Shown here: positions 51,306 to 59,669 of the stretch, piece by piece
Layout of the letters: the number at the start of each line of letters is the position of its first letter
Numbering within the stretch: position 1 is the stretch's first letter
From: Bacteroidaceae bacterium
GTDB taxonomy: Bacteria; Bacteroidota; Bacteroidia; Bacteroidales; Bacteroidaceae
Assembly: GCA_017525235.1 (NCBI GenBank)
Contig: JAFXTC010000019.1
Coordinates: 16,118-80,117 of the forward strand
Length of the DNA stretch: 64,000 nucleotides
Direction: 5' to 3'
The notes under the pieces: model-generated
Database searches by the model: none
What the model was told of the DNA's origin: nothing
What the model saw: only the letters and a program-made list of their open reading frames with translations
Position numbers and translations under genes: made by a program

Positions 51306-52313
51306 GTGATTAATCTGTCGAGACATATAGAATACCAATTGTTGTACCACGACACTGTTGTGGTACCTCAGCTAGGTACATTCAGGGCAAATTACGTTCC
51401 GAGCAAATGGATTGAAGAAGAAGAGATTCTTCTGCCTCCTTATAGATCTTTGACATTCACGCAGGAGGTAGATGAAACAGATAACCGTTTTATCGAAACA
51501 ATATCTGCCAGCTACCAGATTTCGACAGAGGAGGCTTACATAGTAACACTGGAATTTACAGAAAACATACGACAAGAACTTGCTGAATATGGAAGCTACG
51601 AGTTAGGTAGCATGGGTGAATTCATACAAGACGAAGCAACGGGAAGCATGAAGTTTGTTCCCTGTCAGGCTGGTGTAGCTTCACCATTCCTCTATGGATT
51701 GGATGCCATTCACGCCCACCCCACAAAAACAAACGTTTTACCATCTCGCAAACAAGAAAAGAAAAACATTTCTGTTAATACGGATTCCAAGCAATTCACA
51801 ATCAGTATTAACAAGCACTTCCTCCACTATGCCGCTTCTGTGGCAGCAGCCATTGTGTTATTCTTTGCTTTCAGTACACCCGTTTCAGATAATGTTATTA
51901 CTAAACAACAAGGTACACGTTCTGAAATTTTCCTTCCTTCCAACATTATTGCACAATCACAAGCAAAGTCTGTTCAGGAAGAGGAAAATAAAGAGCTTGC
52001 AGAAACGTTAGTAGAAATGGGTACTGAAGCATCTGAAAATAACACCATTTCCGAAGAGCCACAAAATGAAGTTATAGAGGAAACTCCCTCTTATTCTGTT
52101 GTTATATGTTGCGGCGTTCCCCTCCAGAATGCAGAGTCCTATTGTAAGAATCTGAACGAACGAGATATCAACGCCGTTATCGACAACTCAGGAAAGTTCC
52201 TGAGAATTCTGATTCCTGGTTTTACATCAAGAGAAGATGCTCTGACAGAGGTACGTTCATTACGCAGCAAAAGCAAAGAGTTCTCCAACGTCTGGATAAT
52301 GGAGAAGAAATAA
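51306..52313 (+). CDS. HU-like (CCDC81-type) N-terminal domain plus membrane segment plus SPOR domain
   Basis: 335 residues. The first 130 resemble the paired HU-like domains found in Bacteroidetes SPOR proteins (MINLSRHIEYQLLYHDTVVV, LGSMGEFIQDEATG). One hydrophobic segment is near 170-190 (HYAASVAAAIVLFFAFS), and an acidic linker follows. The C-terminal SPOR domain is at about 262-335 (YSVVICCGVPLQNAESYCKN). SPOR domains bind denuded septal peptidoglycan, so a division-site protein whose cytoplasmic part may bind DNA or protein is inferred. GTG is the only sensible start. Confidence 0.8.
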   Translation: MINLSRHIEYQLLYHDTVVVPQLGTFRANYVPSKWIEEEEILLPPYRSLTFTQEVDETDNRFIETISASYQISTEEAYIVTLEFTENIRQELAEYGSYELGSMGEFIQDEATGSMKFVPCQAGVASPFLYGLDAIHAHPTKTNVLPSRKQEKKNISVNTDSKQFTISINKHFLHYAASVAAAIVLFFAFSTPVSDNVITKQQGTRSEIFLPSNIIAQSQAKSVQEEENKELAETLVEMGTEASENNTISEEPQNEVIEETPSYSVVICCGVPLQNAESYCKNLNERDINAVIDNSGKFLRILIPGFTSREDALTEVRSLRSKSKEFSNVWIMEKK

Positions 52314-52332
52314 CCCCGAGAATCCTTCGCGA

Positions 52333-52863
52333 ATGAAAAGAGTACGTTGCCCCAAGTGCGACAATTACATAACCTTCGACGAGAATCAGTACGAAGAAGG
52401 ACAGCAATTGGTATTTGTATGTCCTGAATGTAATCGTCAGTTTGGAATACGTTTAGGAACCAGCAAGGTTAAGGAAACACGCAAGAACGAGAATCTCGAC
52501 GAACAGGAACACAGCCAGGAACTTGGCAGCATTGTTGTCATAGAAAACGTATTCCACTACAAGCAAATCATCCCCCTTGAGATGGGAGATAATGTCTTTG
52601 GCCGATATGTCAAAGGTACAAGTATTAACAAACCCATCGAAACGGTCGACCCCAGCATTGACACCAGACATTGCATTATCAGAGTGCAACGAAACAAAAA
52701 AGGTGAGTTACAATATATCCTGCGCGATGCCCCCAGTAACACAGGCACATTCTATATGAATGAAATTCTGAGAGATCAAGACCGCATCTACCTTGATGAT
52801 GCTTCAATCATAACCATCGGTGCCACAACACTTATCCTCCGCAAGGGAAATACGGAGGAATAA
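52333..52863 (+). CDS. Zinc-ribbon plus FHA domain protein
   Basis: 176 residues. An N-terminal zinc ribbon uses Cys6, Cys9, Cys30 and Cys33 (RCPKCDNY, CPECNRQ). The C-terminal FHA domain (about 85-172) has FGRYVKGTS, DTRHCIIRVQ and the PSNTGTFYMNEI loop that binds phosphothreonine. It lies 19 bp after the SPOR gene and 20 bp before the phosphatase gene, suggesting one operon. It may read serine/threonine phosphorylation; no partner kinase is seen nearby. Confidence 0.85.
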   Translation: MKRVRCPKCDNYITFDENQYEEGQQLVFVCPECNRQFGIRLGTSKVKETRKNENLDEQEHSQELGSIVVIENVFHYKQIIPLEMGDNVFGRYVKGTSINKPIETVDPSIDTRHCIIRVQRNKKGELQYILRDAPSNTGTFYMNEILRDQDRIYLDDASIITIGATTLILRKGNTEE

Positions 52864-52883
52864 ACCATATATATTATTATATA

Positions 52884-53690
52884 ATGTATAAGATTCTTGC
52901 ACTCGACCTCGACGGCACCCTGACCAATAGCAAGAAAGAGATTACCCCTCATACTTTAGACGTATTGATACAAGCACAGCAGAAAGGACTTCGTTTGGTG
53001 CTAGCCAGCGGACGTCCCCTGCCTGGCATCAACTCTATTGCCGAACAGCTACGCCTGAAGGAATACGGTGGGTTCATCATGGCTTTCAACGGCGGACTGA
53101 TCATAGATTGTACAACAGGAGAACCCATTTTCCAGAAACAACTCGACCCTTCTGTTTACAGACATCTGTATGAAATTGGGAATTCAGAAGACTTCAGACT
53201 GTTCAGCTATCTGAACGACTGTATCGCTTGCGAAGATATAGAAAACGAACATGTACAATATGTAGCCCGAATAAATAAAATGGGCTTGAAGAAACTGGAT
53301 AGTTTTACAGACGAAATAAACTTTCCGGAGTTCAAATGCCTGATTACTGGCGATGAAGAGAAGCTTGCCGCTCTAGAGCAGAAACTTAACAGGTATTATG
53401 AAGGCAAGATGAGTATCTATCGCAGCGAACCTTTCTTGTTGGAAATCCTTCCTTTAGGAATAGACAAGGCTAAACAACTGAAATTCTTGCTGAACCATCT
53501 GGGCGTAAAACGGGAAGAACTGATGGTTTGCGGAGACGGCTACAACGACATCAGTATGATAGAATTTGCAGGTCTTGGTGTAGCAATGTCTAATGCACAG
53601 ACGATAGTTAAGGAAGCTGCAGACTACATTACCATGAGCAATGATGAAGACGGAGTTGCTGAAGCTGTTAAGAAGTTTGTGGGGCTATAG
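52884..53690 (+). CDS. Cof-type HAD-IIB phosphatase
   Basis: 268 residues. HAD motif I is LALDLDGTLTNSKKEI, motif II lies in LVLASGRPL, and motifs III-IV in KAKQLKFLL-like context and GDGYNDISMIEFAGLGVAM. The type IIB cap lies between. These enzymes remove phosphate from sugar phosphates, FMN or similar small molecules; the substrate is not predictable. It is convergent with the YigZ gene, two bases apart. Confidence 0.92.
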   Translation: MYKILALDLDGTLTNSKKEITPHTLDVLIQAQQKGLRLVLASGRPLPGINSIAEQLRLKEYGGFIMAFNGGLIIDCTTGEPIFQKQLDPSVYRHLYEIGNSEDFRLFSYLNDCIACEDIENEHVQYVARINKMGLKKLDSFTDEINFPEFKCLITGDEEKLAALEQKLNRYYEGKMSIYRSEPFLLEILPLGIDKAKQLKFLLNHLGVKREELMVCGDGYNDISMIEFAGLGVAMSNAQTIVKEAADYITMSNDEDGVAEAVKKFVGL

Positions 53691-53692
53691 AG

Positions 53693-54280
53693 TTAAAAAG
53701 GAGAAAGTGCTTTCTTTATTTTCTCCTGCAAATCCTGCATTTTTCCTTTCCTGATAGAAAGGGTCATCTGACAGTCCATGTCGTATGATTGACTAACAAT
53801 ACGAGCATCCATATCGCGAGCCACCTTCATAACACTGTTCATTAGCGGATATTCAAAACTGAAGGTGTATTCCTCATCCACCGTACGTGTTTCTATCTCT
53901 GCATTTGCGATAGCCTCGGCTGCTGCCGTTCGGTAAGCAACAATCAATCCGCTTGTGCCCAGTTTTACTCCACCGAAATAACGAACCACAAGAATAATGA
54001 TGTCAGTCAGCTCGTTGCTGTTTATTTGTCCAAGTATAGGCTTACCTGCCGTTCCACTGGGTTCTCCGTTGTCGTTGCTCCTGAACGTCTCACGTTCGGC
54101 ACCCAGCATATAAGCCCAACACACATGTCGTGCATCATAGTATTTTTTTTGGTATTGTTCCACCAAGGACATCGCCTCCTCAACGGTGGTAACATGATGT
54201 GCAAAAGCGAGGAACTTACTCCTAAGTTCGGAATAAGTCCCTTCGCTTTTATCTTTTATAGTTTTGAATTCGTCTATCAT
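53693..54280 (-). CDS. YigZ/IMPACT family protein (UPF0029)
   Basis: 195 residues. The conserved core ATTVEEAMSLVEQYQKKYYD-type N terminus is followed by NDNGEPSGTAGKPILGQI and VVRYFGGVKLGTSGLIVAYR, the family signature. Related proteins affect translation control in eukaryotes, and the bacterial role is unclear. It overlaps the DUF1015 gene by ATGA and is last in the ser operon. Confidence 0.93.
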   Translation of the reverse strand: MIDEFKTIKDKSEGTYSELRSKFLAFAHHVTTVEEAMSLVEQYQKKYYDARHVCWAYMLGAERETFRSNDNGEPSGTAGKPILGQINSNELTDIIILVVRYFGGVKLGTSGLIVAYRTAAAEAIANAEIETRTVDEEYTFSFEYPLMNSVMKVARDMDARIVSQSYDMDCQMTLSIRKGKMQDLQEKIKKALSPF

Positions 54281-55527
54281 GAAAGTTTATGAACAACCAA
54301 ACCGCTGCGCAGTTTTGGCTCAAACCAGGTAGCTTTTGGTGGCATGATATTACCGCTGTCCGCTATGTTCATAATCTGCTGCATGGAAACAGGGAAGAGA
54401 GCAAGTGCCATCTTCATCTCGCCAGAATCAACACGACGTTTCAATTCCTCCAATCCACGCAGTCCTCCCACAAAATCGATACGTTTGTCGCTCCTCAAAT
54501 CCTTAATACCAAGCAACTTGTCCAAGATAAGGTCACTACTGATACTTACATCCAGACTTCCTATAGGATCAGACTCATCACAAAGGCCATCCTTCAAGTC
54601 CAAGCTATACCACTTGCCTCCGAGATAAAGGCTGAATTCATGCAGATGTTTGGCACGATAAGGCTCAGTCCCTTGACAGGTAACAGTGAAGTTCTCTGCC
54701 AATGCAGCAAGGAACTGCTCTTCTGACATACCATTAAGATCCTTTACCACGCGGTTGTAGTCAAGAATGGTAAGCTGACTGGCAGGGAAACAAACGGCCA
54801 TAAAGTAATTATACTCTTCGTTACCCTTATGGTTAGGGTTGTTCTTTGCCTTCTCTGCACCTACGAGGGCTGCAGCAGCACTTCTGTGATGTCCGTCAGC
54901 AATATACAGATAGGGAATCTTTGCAAACGCATCTGTAATAGTTGCTATATCTGCAGCATCCTTTATCAGCCAGAACTGATGACGGAAACCATCAATCGGA
55001 GCAACGAAATCATACTCTGGTGCATTATCCTCTGTAATACGCTCAATAAGGGAGTCAAGTGTTACGTTATCTGGATAGGCAAAGAAGACGGGTTCCAGAT
55101 TAGCATCGTTGACACGGACATGGCGCATACGGTCTTCCTCCTTGTCACGACGGGTTAACTCATGCTTCTTGATAACACCATTCATATAATCTTCTACAGC
55201 TGCAGCAACCACCAGTCCATACTGTGTCTTGCCGTTCATAGTCTGCGCATAGATATAGTACATCTCTTGCTCATCCTGAACAAGCCATCCTTTCTTCTGG
55301 AATTTGGCAAAGTTCTCAGCAGCACGTGCATATACACGCTCGTCATATTCACTTGTGCCAACAGGGAAGTCTATCTCAGGCTTGATAATATGATAAAGCG
55401 ATTTCTCGTTGTCACCTGCTTCTGCACGAGCCTCTTCTGAATCAAGAACATCGTAGGGACGACTCTCGACCTGCTCAACAAGATTCTTTGGAGGGCGTAA
55501 ACCCTTAAAAGGTTTTATTGTTGCCAT
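54277..55527 (-). CDS. DUF1015 family protein
   Basis: 416 residues starting MATIKPFKGLRPPKNLVEQV, with YIADGHHRSAAAALVGAEKA, the hallmark motif. The function is not established, but the family often sits beside serA in Bacteroidales and Clostridia, as here. The start codon overlaps the serA stop (TAATG). Confidence 0.93.
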   Translation of the reverse strand: MATIKPFKGLRPPKNLVEQVESRPYDVLDSEEARAEAGDNEKSLYHIIKPEIDFPVGTSEYDERVYARAAENFAKFQKKGWLVQDEQEMYYIYAQTMNGKTQYGLVVAAAVEDYMNGVIKKHELTRRDKEEDRMRHVRVNDANLEPVFFAYPDNVTLDSLIERITEDNAPEYDFVAPIDGFRHQFWLIKDAADIATITDAFAKIPYLYIADGHHRSAAAALVGAEKAKNNPNHKGNEEYNYFMAVCFPASQLTILDYNRVVKDLNGMSEEQFLAALAENFTVTCQGTEPYRAKHLHEFSLYLGGKWYSLDLKDGLCDESDPIGSLDVSISSDLILDKLLGIKDLRSDKRIDFVGGLRGLEELKRRVDSGEMKMALALFPVSMQQIMNIADSGNIMPPKATWFEPKLRSGLVVHKLS

Positions 55528-56447
55528 TACTTATTGACTTGAAATTTTGTGATACCGTCACGGAGGAAACCGACGATCTGATTAGCGGCAGCAATACCGG
55601 CATTTACATTAGCCTCAGCTGTCTGAGCACCCATCTTCTTGGGTGTAGCAAAGTAACGACCGGCAAACTTCTCTGCAAACTCAGCATCAGCATCGGGTTT
55701 GATGTCAGTAAGATACTTCAGGTCGGTACGCTCTTCCATCAGTTTGATAAGACCTGGCTCATCAATAACTTCCTTACGTGCTGTGTTGACAAGTATGCCA
55801 CCCTTCTTCAGCTTACCTACCAAAGCATAGTTGATACTCTGCTTGGTCTCTGGTGTTGCAGGAATGTGAAGAGAAACTATATCACAGGTTTCAAAAAGCT
55901 CTTCCTGATTCTTGGCAGCCTTAACACCGGCAGCCTCAATAGCTTCAGCAGGACAGAATGCGTCGTATGCTACAACTTCCATTCCGAAGCCCTTAGCTAC
56001 ACGAGCAACATTCCTACCCACATTACCAAAGGCCAGAATACCCAGCTTCTTACCCAGCAACTCCGTACCACTTGTTCCGTTGAAGAAGTTACGAACACCA
56101 TAAACCAAAAGGCCAAATACTAACTCAGCAACGCTGTTGGCATTCTGTCCAGGAGTATTCATTGCTACTACATTGTGAGCCGTAGCAGCTGCCAGGTCGA
56201 TGTTGTCATAACCAGCACCGGCACGAACCACAATCTTCAACTGCTTTGCAGCATCCAACACCTCAGCATCTACCTTGTCAGAACGGATAATCAATGCATC
56301 AACATCGGCTACAGCATCCAAGAGCTGTTTCTTCTCTGTATATTTCTCTAACAAAGCCAATTCATATCCAGCGGCATCTGTTACAACCTTTATACCATCT
56401 ACAGCAACTTTGCTGAATGGCTTCTCTGTTGCAATAAGAACTTTCAT
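55527..56447 (-). CDS. serA: D-3-phosphoglycerate dehydrogenase, short form
   Basis: 306 residues, so it lacks the C-terminal ACT domain of E. coli SerA. NAD-binding ILAFGNVGRNVARVAKGFGM, catalytic region LVNTARKEVIDEPGLIKLME and substrate loop RAGAGYDNIDLAAA are seen. First step of serine synthesis; serC lies 43 bp upstream on the same strand. Confidence 0.93.
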   Translation of the reverse strand: MKVLIATEKPFSKVAVDGIKVVTDAAGYELALLEKYTEKKQLLDAVADVDALIIRSDKVDAEVLDAAKQLKIVVRAGAGYDNIDLAAATAHNVVAMNTPGQNANSVAELVFGLLVYGVRNFFNGTSGTELLGKKLGILAFGNVGRNVARVAKGFGMEVVAYDAFCPAEAIEAAGVKAAKNQEELFETCDIVSLHIPATPETKQSINYALVGKLKKGGILVNTARKEVIDEPGLIKLMEERTDLKYLTDIKPDADAEFAEKFAGRYFATPKKMGAQTAEANVNAGIAAANQIVGFLRDGITKFQVNK

Positions 56448-56466
56448 AATAATCTTAATTTCCTAC

Positions 56467-56487
56467 GGTAAACAGTAAACAGTAAAC
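56467..56487. repeat. Heptamer tandem repeat between serA and serC
   Basis: Three units GGTAAAC, AGTAAAC and AGTAAAC, in phase, in the 43-bp gap. They belong to the same unit family as 34789 and 59586. Confidence 0.75.
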
Positions 56488-56490
56488 TAA

Positions 56491-57558
56491 TTAATGTTTA
56501 GCCTCGAATTCCTTCATACAAGCAACCAAAGCCTGGCAGCCTTCAATAGTCATAGCGTTGTAGCAACTTGCACGGAAGCCGCCTACGTCGCGATGTCCCT
56601 TTACACCAACCATACCCTTTTCTGTTGCGAAAGCCATAAACTCATCCTGCAGATCCTGATACTCAGGCTTCAGCACGAAGGTAAGGTTCATATATGAACG
56701 GCTATCCTCCTCGGCAGTACCAACAAACAACTTGTTGCGGTCAATTTCGCCATATACGATATCAGCACGCTGCTTGGCCAGCTTAGCCATAGCTTCTACA
56801 CCACCCTGCTTCTTTATCCACTTCAGATTCTGCAAAGCGCAGTAGATGGGAACGGTTGGAGGAGTATTGAACATACTACCCTTCTTGATATGAGTACGAT
56901 AGTCCAGCATAGTAGGAATAGGACGGCTAACCTTGCCCAGAAGATCTTCCTTCACAACAACGAAGGTAACGCCTGCCATAGACAGATTCTTCTGTGCACC
57001 ACCATAAATCATACCATACTTGCTGACATCAACGGGACGAGAGAAAATATCACTACTCATATCTGCAATAACGGGGATGGGAGAATCCAAATCCTTACGC
57101 AACTCTGTTCCGTAGATGGTATTATTGCTTGTAATATGCAGATAGTCGGCATCTGCGGGAATATCAAAATTCTTGGGGATATAAGTAAAGTTCTTATCTT
57201 TGCTAGAAGCAACCTCTACTACCTCACCGAACAACTTAGCCTCCTTCTCAGCCTTAGTAGCCCAGACACCTGTATTCAGATAAGCAGCCTTCTTCTCAAG
57301 GAAGTTGTAGGGAATCATACAGAACTCAAGGCTGGCACCACCACCAAGGAAGATGACACTATAACCTTCAGGAATATCCAACAACTCTTTGAAGAGAGCC
57401 ACAGCTTCGTCTACAACAGGTTGGAAATTCTTGGCACGATGACTCGTTTCCATCAAAGAAAGACCGCTACCTTCAAACTCAAGGCAAGCAGCAGCAGTTG
57501 CCTCCATCACTTCGCGAGGAAGAATGGATGGACCAGCATTAAAATTGTACTTTTTCAT
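56491..57558 (-). CDS. serC: Phosphoserine aminotransferase
   Basis: 355 residues starting [55 protein letters not shown] and [11 protein letters not shown] with the PLP lysine are seen. Second step of serine synthesis, also used in pyridoxal phosphate synthesis. A -7-like TATTTTTG lies upstream on the minus strand (plus 57622-57629) without a clear -33 element. Confidence 0.96.
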   Translation of the reverse strand: MKKYNFNAGPSILPREVMEATAAACLEFEGSGLSLMETSHRAKNFQPVVDEAVALFKELLDIPEGYSVIFLGGGASLEFCMIPYNFLEKKAAYLNTGVWATKAEKEAKLFGEVVEVASSKDKNFTYIPKNFDIPADADYLHITSNNTIYGTELRKDLDSPIPVIADMSSDIFSRPVDVSKYGMIYGGAQKNLSMAGVTFVVVKEDLLGKVSRPIPTMLDYRTHIKKGSMFNTPPTVPIYCALQNLKWIKKQGGVEAMAKLAKQRADIVYGEIDRNKLFVGTAEEDSRSYMNLTFVLKPEYQDLQDEFMAFATEKGMVGVKGHRDVGGFRASCYNAMTIEGCQALVACMKEFEAKH

Positions 57559-57710
57559 TTTGTTATTTATAAGTTGATTTGTCGTTAATCCTTTGTTTCC
57601 TTTTTACAATCATTTTACATGCAAAAATACATAAAATTTGCCATATACCTTATTATATTTTAGAGAAAATGGCATAAGAGAACAAAAAGTGCAAAAAACA
57701 ACAAAGATTC

Positions 57711-57741
57711 TTGCACAATTGAAAATAAAGAAGTACCTTTG
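57711..57741 (+). promoter_or_regulatory. Promoter of tRNA-Pro
   Basis: TTG (57711-57713), a 20-bp spacer and TACCTTTG (57734-57741), 30 bp before the tRNA. Confidence 0.75.
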
Positions 57742-57771
57742 CATCGCTTTTCACGAGAGCGCGAAAAGATT

Positions 57772-57844
57772 CGGGGTGTAGCGCAGTTGGTAGCGCACCT
57801 GGTTTGGGACCAGGTGGTCGCCCGTTCGAGTCGGGTCACCCCGA
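57772..57844 (+). tRNA. tRNA-Pro (anticodon TGG)
   Basis: Acceptor stem CGGGGTG/CACCCCG, D arm GCGCAGTTGGTAGCGC, anticodon stem CCTGG/CCAGG with loop TTTGGGA, T arm CCCGTTCGAGTCGGG, discriminator A. CCA is not encoded. Confidence 0.96.
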
Positions 57845-57879
57845 CATTTTTTCTGGAAAGTAAAAAAGATGCGGCAACA

Positions 57880-57911
57880 TTTGGTAGATTGCAATAAACA
57901 TCGTACCTTTG
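57880..57911 (+). promoter_or_regulatory. Promoter of tRNA-Cys
   Basis: TTTG (57880-57883), a 20-bp spacer and TACCTTTG (57904-57911), so the two neighbouring tRNAs have separate promoters. Confidence 0.75.
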
Positions 57912-57928
57912 CAACGCATTTTTGAAAT

Positions 57929-58000
57929 GGTGCCTTGGATGAGTGGCTTAGTCACCGGTCTGCAAAACCGTGCACGGCGGTTCGAATCCGCCAGGCACCT
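57929..58000 (+). tRNA. tRNA-Cys (anticodon GCA)
   Basis: Acceptor stem GGTGCCT/AGGCACC, anticodon stem CCGGT/ACCG with loop containing TGCAAA, T arm GGCGGTTCGAATCCGCC, discriminator T. CCA is not encoded. Confidence 0.94.
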
Positions 58001-58004
58001 CATG

Positions 58005-58036
58005 AGAACTCAAGATTTCTTGGGTTCTTTTTTTTC
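58005..58036 (+). terminator. Rho-independent terminator after tRNA-Cys
   Basis: A 10-bp stem AGAACTCAAG/CTTGGGTTCT, with one G-U pair and loop ATTT, is followed by a run of nine T. Confidence 0.85.
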
Positions 58037-58045
58037 TATCCCTTA

Positions 58046-59578
58046 TTAGCAACAATCGCCCGAGGAATGGATAAAACGATGTACAGCATTACGCAGGAAA
58101 TCACTTCGCTTTGACAGATGGAAGATGCTGAATGAAAGTGAAATCACGAAGGCAACACCACCAAAAAAGTATTTAAGCTCGAGATTCGTGGTTATACATA
58201 GCATAAAGGTTATCGCTAAACAGATAAACTGAAAAACAAATCTCAGCCATGTGCTACGGTTTATCTTCACTTTATATCGGTAACCACAAACAAGTAAAAC
58301 CATTACGACATCGTAAATTGCACCTATGGAAAGCGCAATACCAGCTCCTGTCAGTCCGTATGCATTGTACAGCCACCAGACAAGCACTCCAAAGAAAATA
58401 TTGTAGGCCACTTCCAATGCCAGAAAAACCACACTGTCTCCCTTAGCCAAAGTCGTATAACCCACAGGAAGCGACAATGTTCTGAAGAAGGTATAGAAAC
58501 AGGCACATACAGACATCTCCAATGCACCCATGAAAGCCTCTGTAAATAGCAGACGTATCAAACCAGGTAGAAAAAGTAAGAACAATATCAACAAAGGAGT
58601 GAGAACAAGCAGACACACATCCACCTGTTGATTGATGGTCTGATTCATACGCTCTGTATTCTGATTAACAGAAGACAAACGAGGGAAATAGTCTGCCTCT
58701 AAAGCAACAAATATCATACCTGCATAGCCTGCCGTTAATGTCCATCCTACCCGATACAGTCCCACATCGTCCAGTGTCGTATTTCCTGCATCCAGAATCA
58801 TAGCCGGTATTATCATGCCTAAACCTGCCGTCGAGATTCCTGCAAGAACATACGGAATACCCTTCTTCACCATCGGTAATCCTTCATGGAACACCTTTCT
58901 GCTAAAAGGTAAAACTTTATACGAAACCAGCCTGAAGGAGAAGAAGGCATGTGTTATCAAGGAAGCCAGATTGCTGCAGATAAGTCCTATTGCCACACCT
59001 TTTATTCCCATATAGAAATAGAAGGGAACCGTCAAGAGCAAGGTAAGAACAGCAACAGCACTTTCTATAAATGCCACTCTCCTTACCTGTCTCAGACCTT
59101 TCAGAATAGCACATTCACCTTCTGCCAACAAGAAACAGACCGCCACGGGAATCATCAGCAGGACTTCGCTATAACGGTCCCACCTATGCTCAAAGAAGAA
59201 ATAGCTTAGTACAGGAGAGGCACACAAACATAACAGTGTTGCAAAAAGAGCCGTCCAGAGCACCCATGTCCTTACAACCATTACAAAATGCTCAATCTCT
59301 TCGTTTGTTCCCTCTTCAAACAATTCGCCCGAACGTTGCGTTGCATTCAAGGGAACACCCATATTACTGGAACTTACCAGGAATTCCGAGATGGAGCTAT
59401 ATACTGATATTAATCCGACGCCAAATTTACCCAGAAATTCCGATGTCAGCTTATTACGCACAAAAGACACCAGCAATTTCAGGCCCTGTACGCCGCCAAA
59501 GACACCCGTGTATTTCAGAACGTGATCGTACGAGGTGTCGTTAGTTTCTTCGTTATGGAGTTGCTCTAGTTCGCTCAT
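58046..59578 (-). CDS. Second oligosaccharide flippase-like MOP-family membrane protein
   Basis: 510 residues with many membrane segments. The N-terminal stretch YTGVFGGVQGLKLLVSFVRN followed by LGKFGVGLISVYSSI is typical of MOP flippases such as those acting on O-antigen or enterobacterial common antigen. It is distinct from the Wzx of the main locus and has no glycosyltransferase neighbours, so its lipid-linked substrate is unknown. A cysteine pair ends the protein (SSGDCC). Confidence 0.85.
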   Translation of the reverse strand: MSELEQLHNEETNDTSYDHVLKYTGVFGGVQGLKLLVSFVRNKLTSEFLGKFGVGLISVYSSISEFLVSSSNMGVPLNATQRSGELFEEGTNEEIEHFVMVVRTWVLWTALFATLLCLCASPVLSYFFFEHRWDRYSEVLLMIPVAVCFLLAEGECAILKGLRQVRRVAFIESAVAVLTLLLTVPFYFYMGIKGVAIGLICSNLASLITHAFFSFRLVSYKVLPFSRKVFHEGLPMVKKGIPYVLAGISTAGLGMIIPAMILDAGNTTLDDVGLYRVGWTLTAGYAGMIFVALEADYFPRLSSVNQNTERMNQTINQQVDVCLLVLTPLLILFLLFLPGLIRLLFTEAFMGALEMSVCACFYTFFRTLSLPVGYTTLAKGDSVVFLALEVAYNIFFGVLVWWLYNAYGLTGAGIALSIGAIYDVVMVLLVCGYRYKVKINRSTWLRFVFQFICLAITFMLCITTNLELKYFFGGVAFVISLSFSIFHLSKRSDFLRNAVHRFIHSSGDCC

Positions 59579-59585
59579 TAAAAAA

Positions 59586-59669
59586 CACTAAACAGTAAAC
59601 CGTAAACGGTAAACCATCTCAAAACTCTAAGCTCTAAACTTTAAACTCTCAACTTTAAACTTTACTCAC
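59586..59669. repeat. Longest heptamer array of the window
   Basis: Twelve consecutive 7-bp units over 84 bp without a phase slip. They begin as CACTAAA, CAGTAAA, CCGTAAA and CGGTAAA, and change to TAAACTT, TAAACTC and TCAACTT types. It occupies the 87-bp gap between the flippase start and the DUF4301 stop codon. Confidence 0.85.

Noticed and set aside
57660-57914. Minus-strand open frame of 84 codons over tRNA-Pro
   Set aside because: It is an antisense frame of the tRNA gene and its promoter, not a protein gene.
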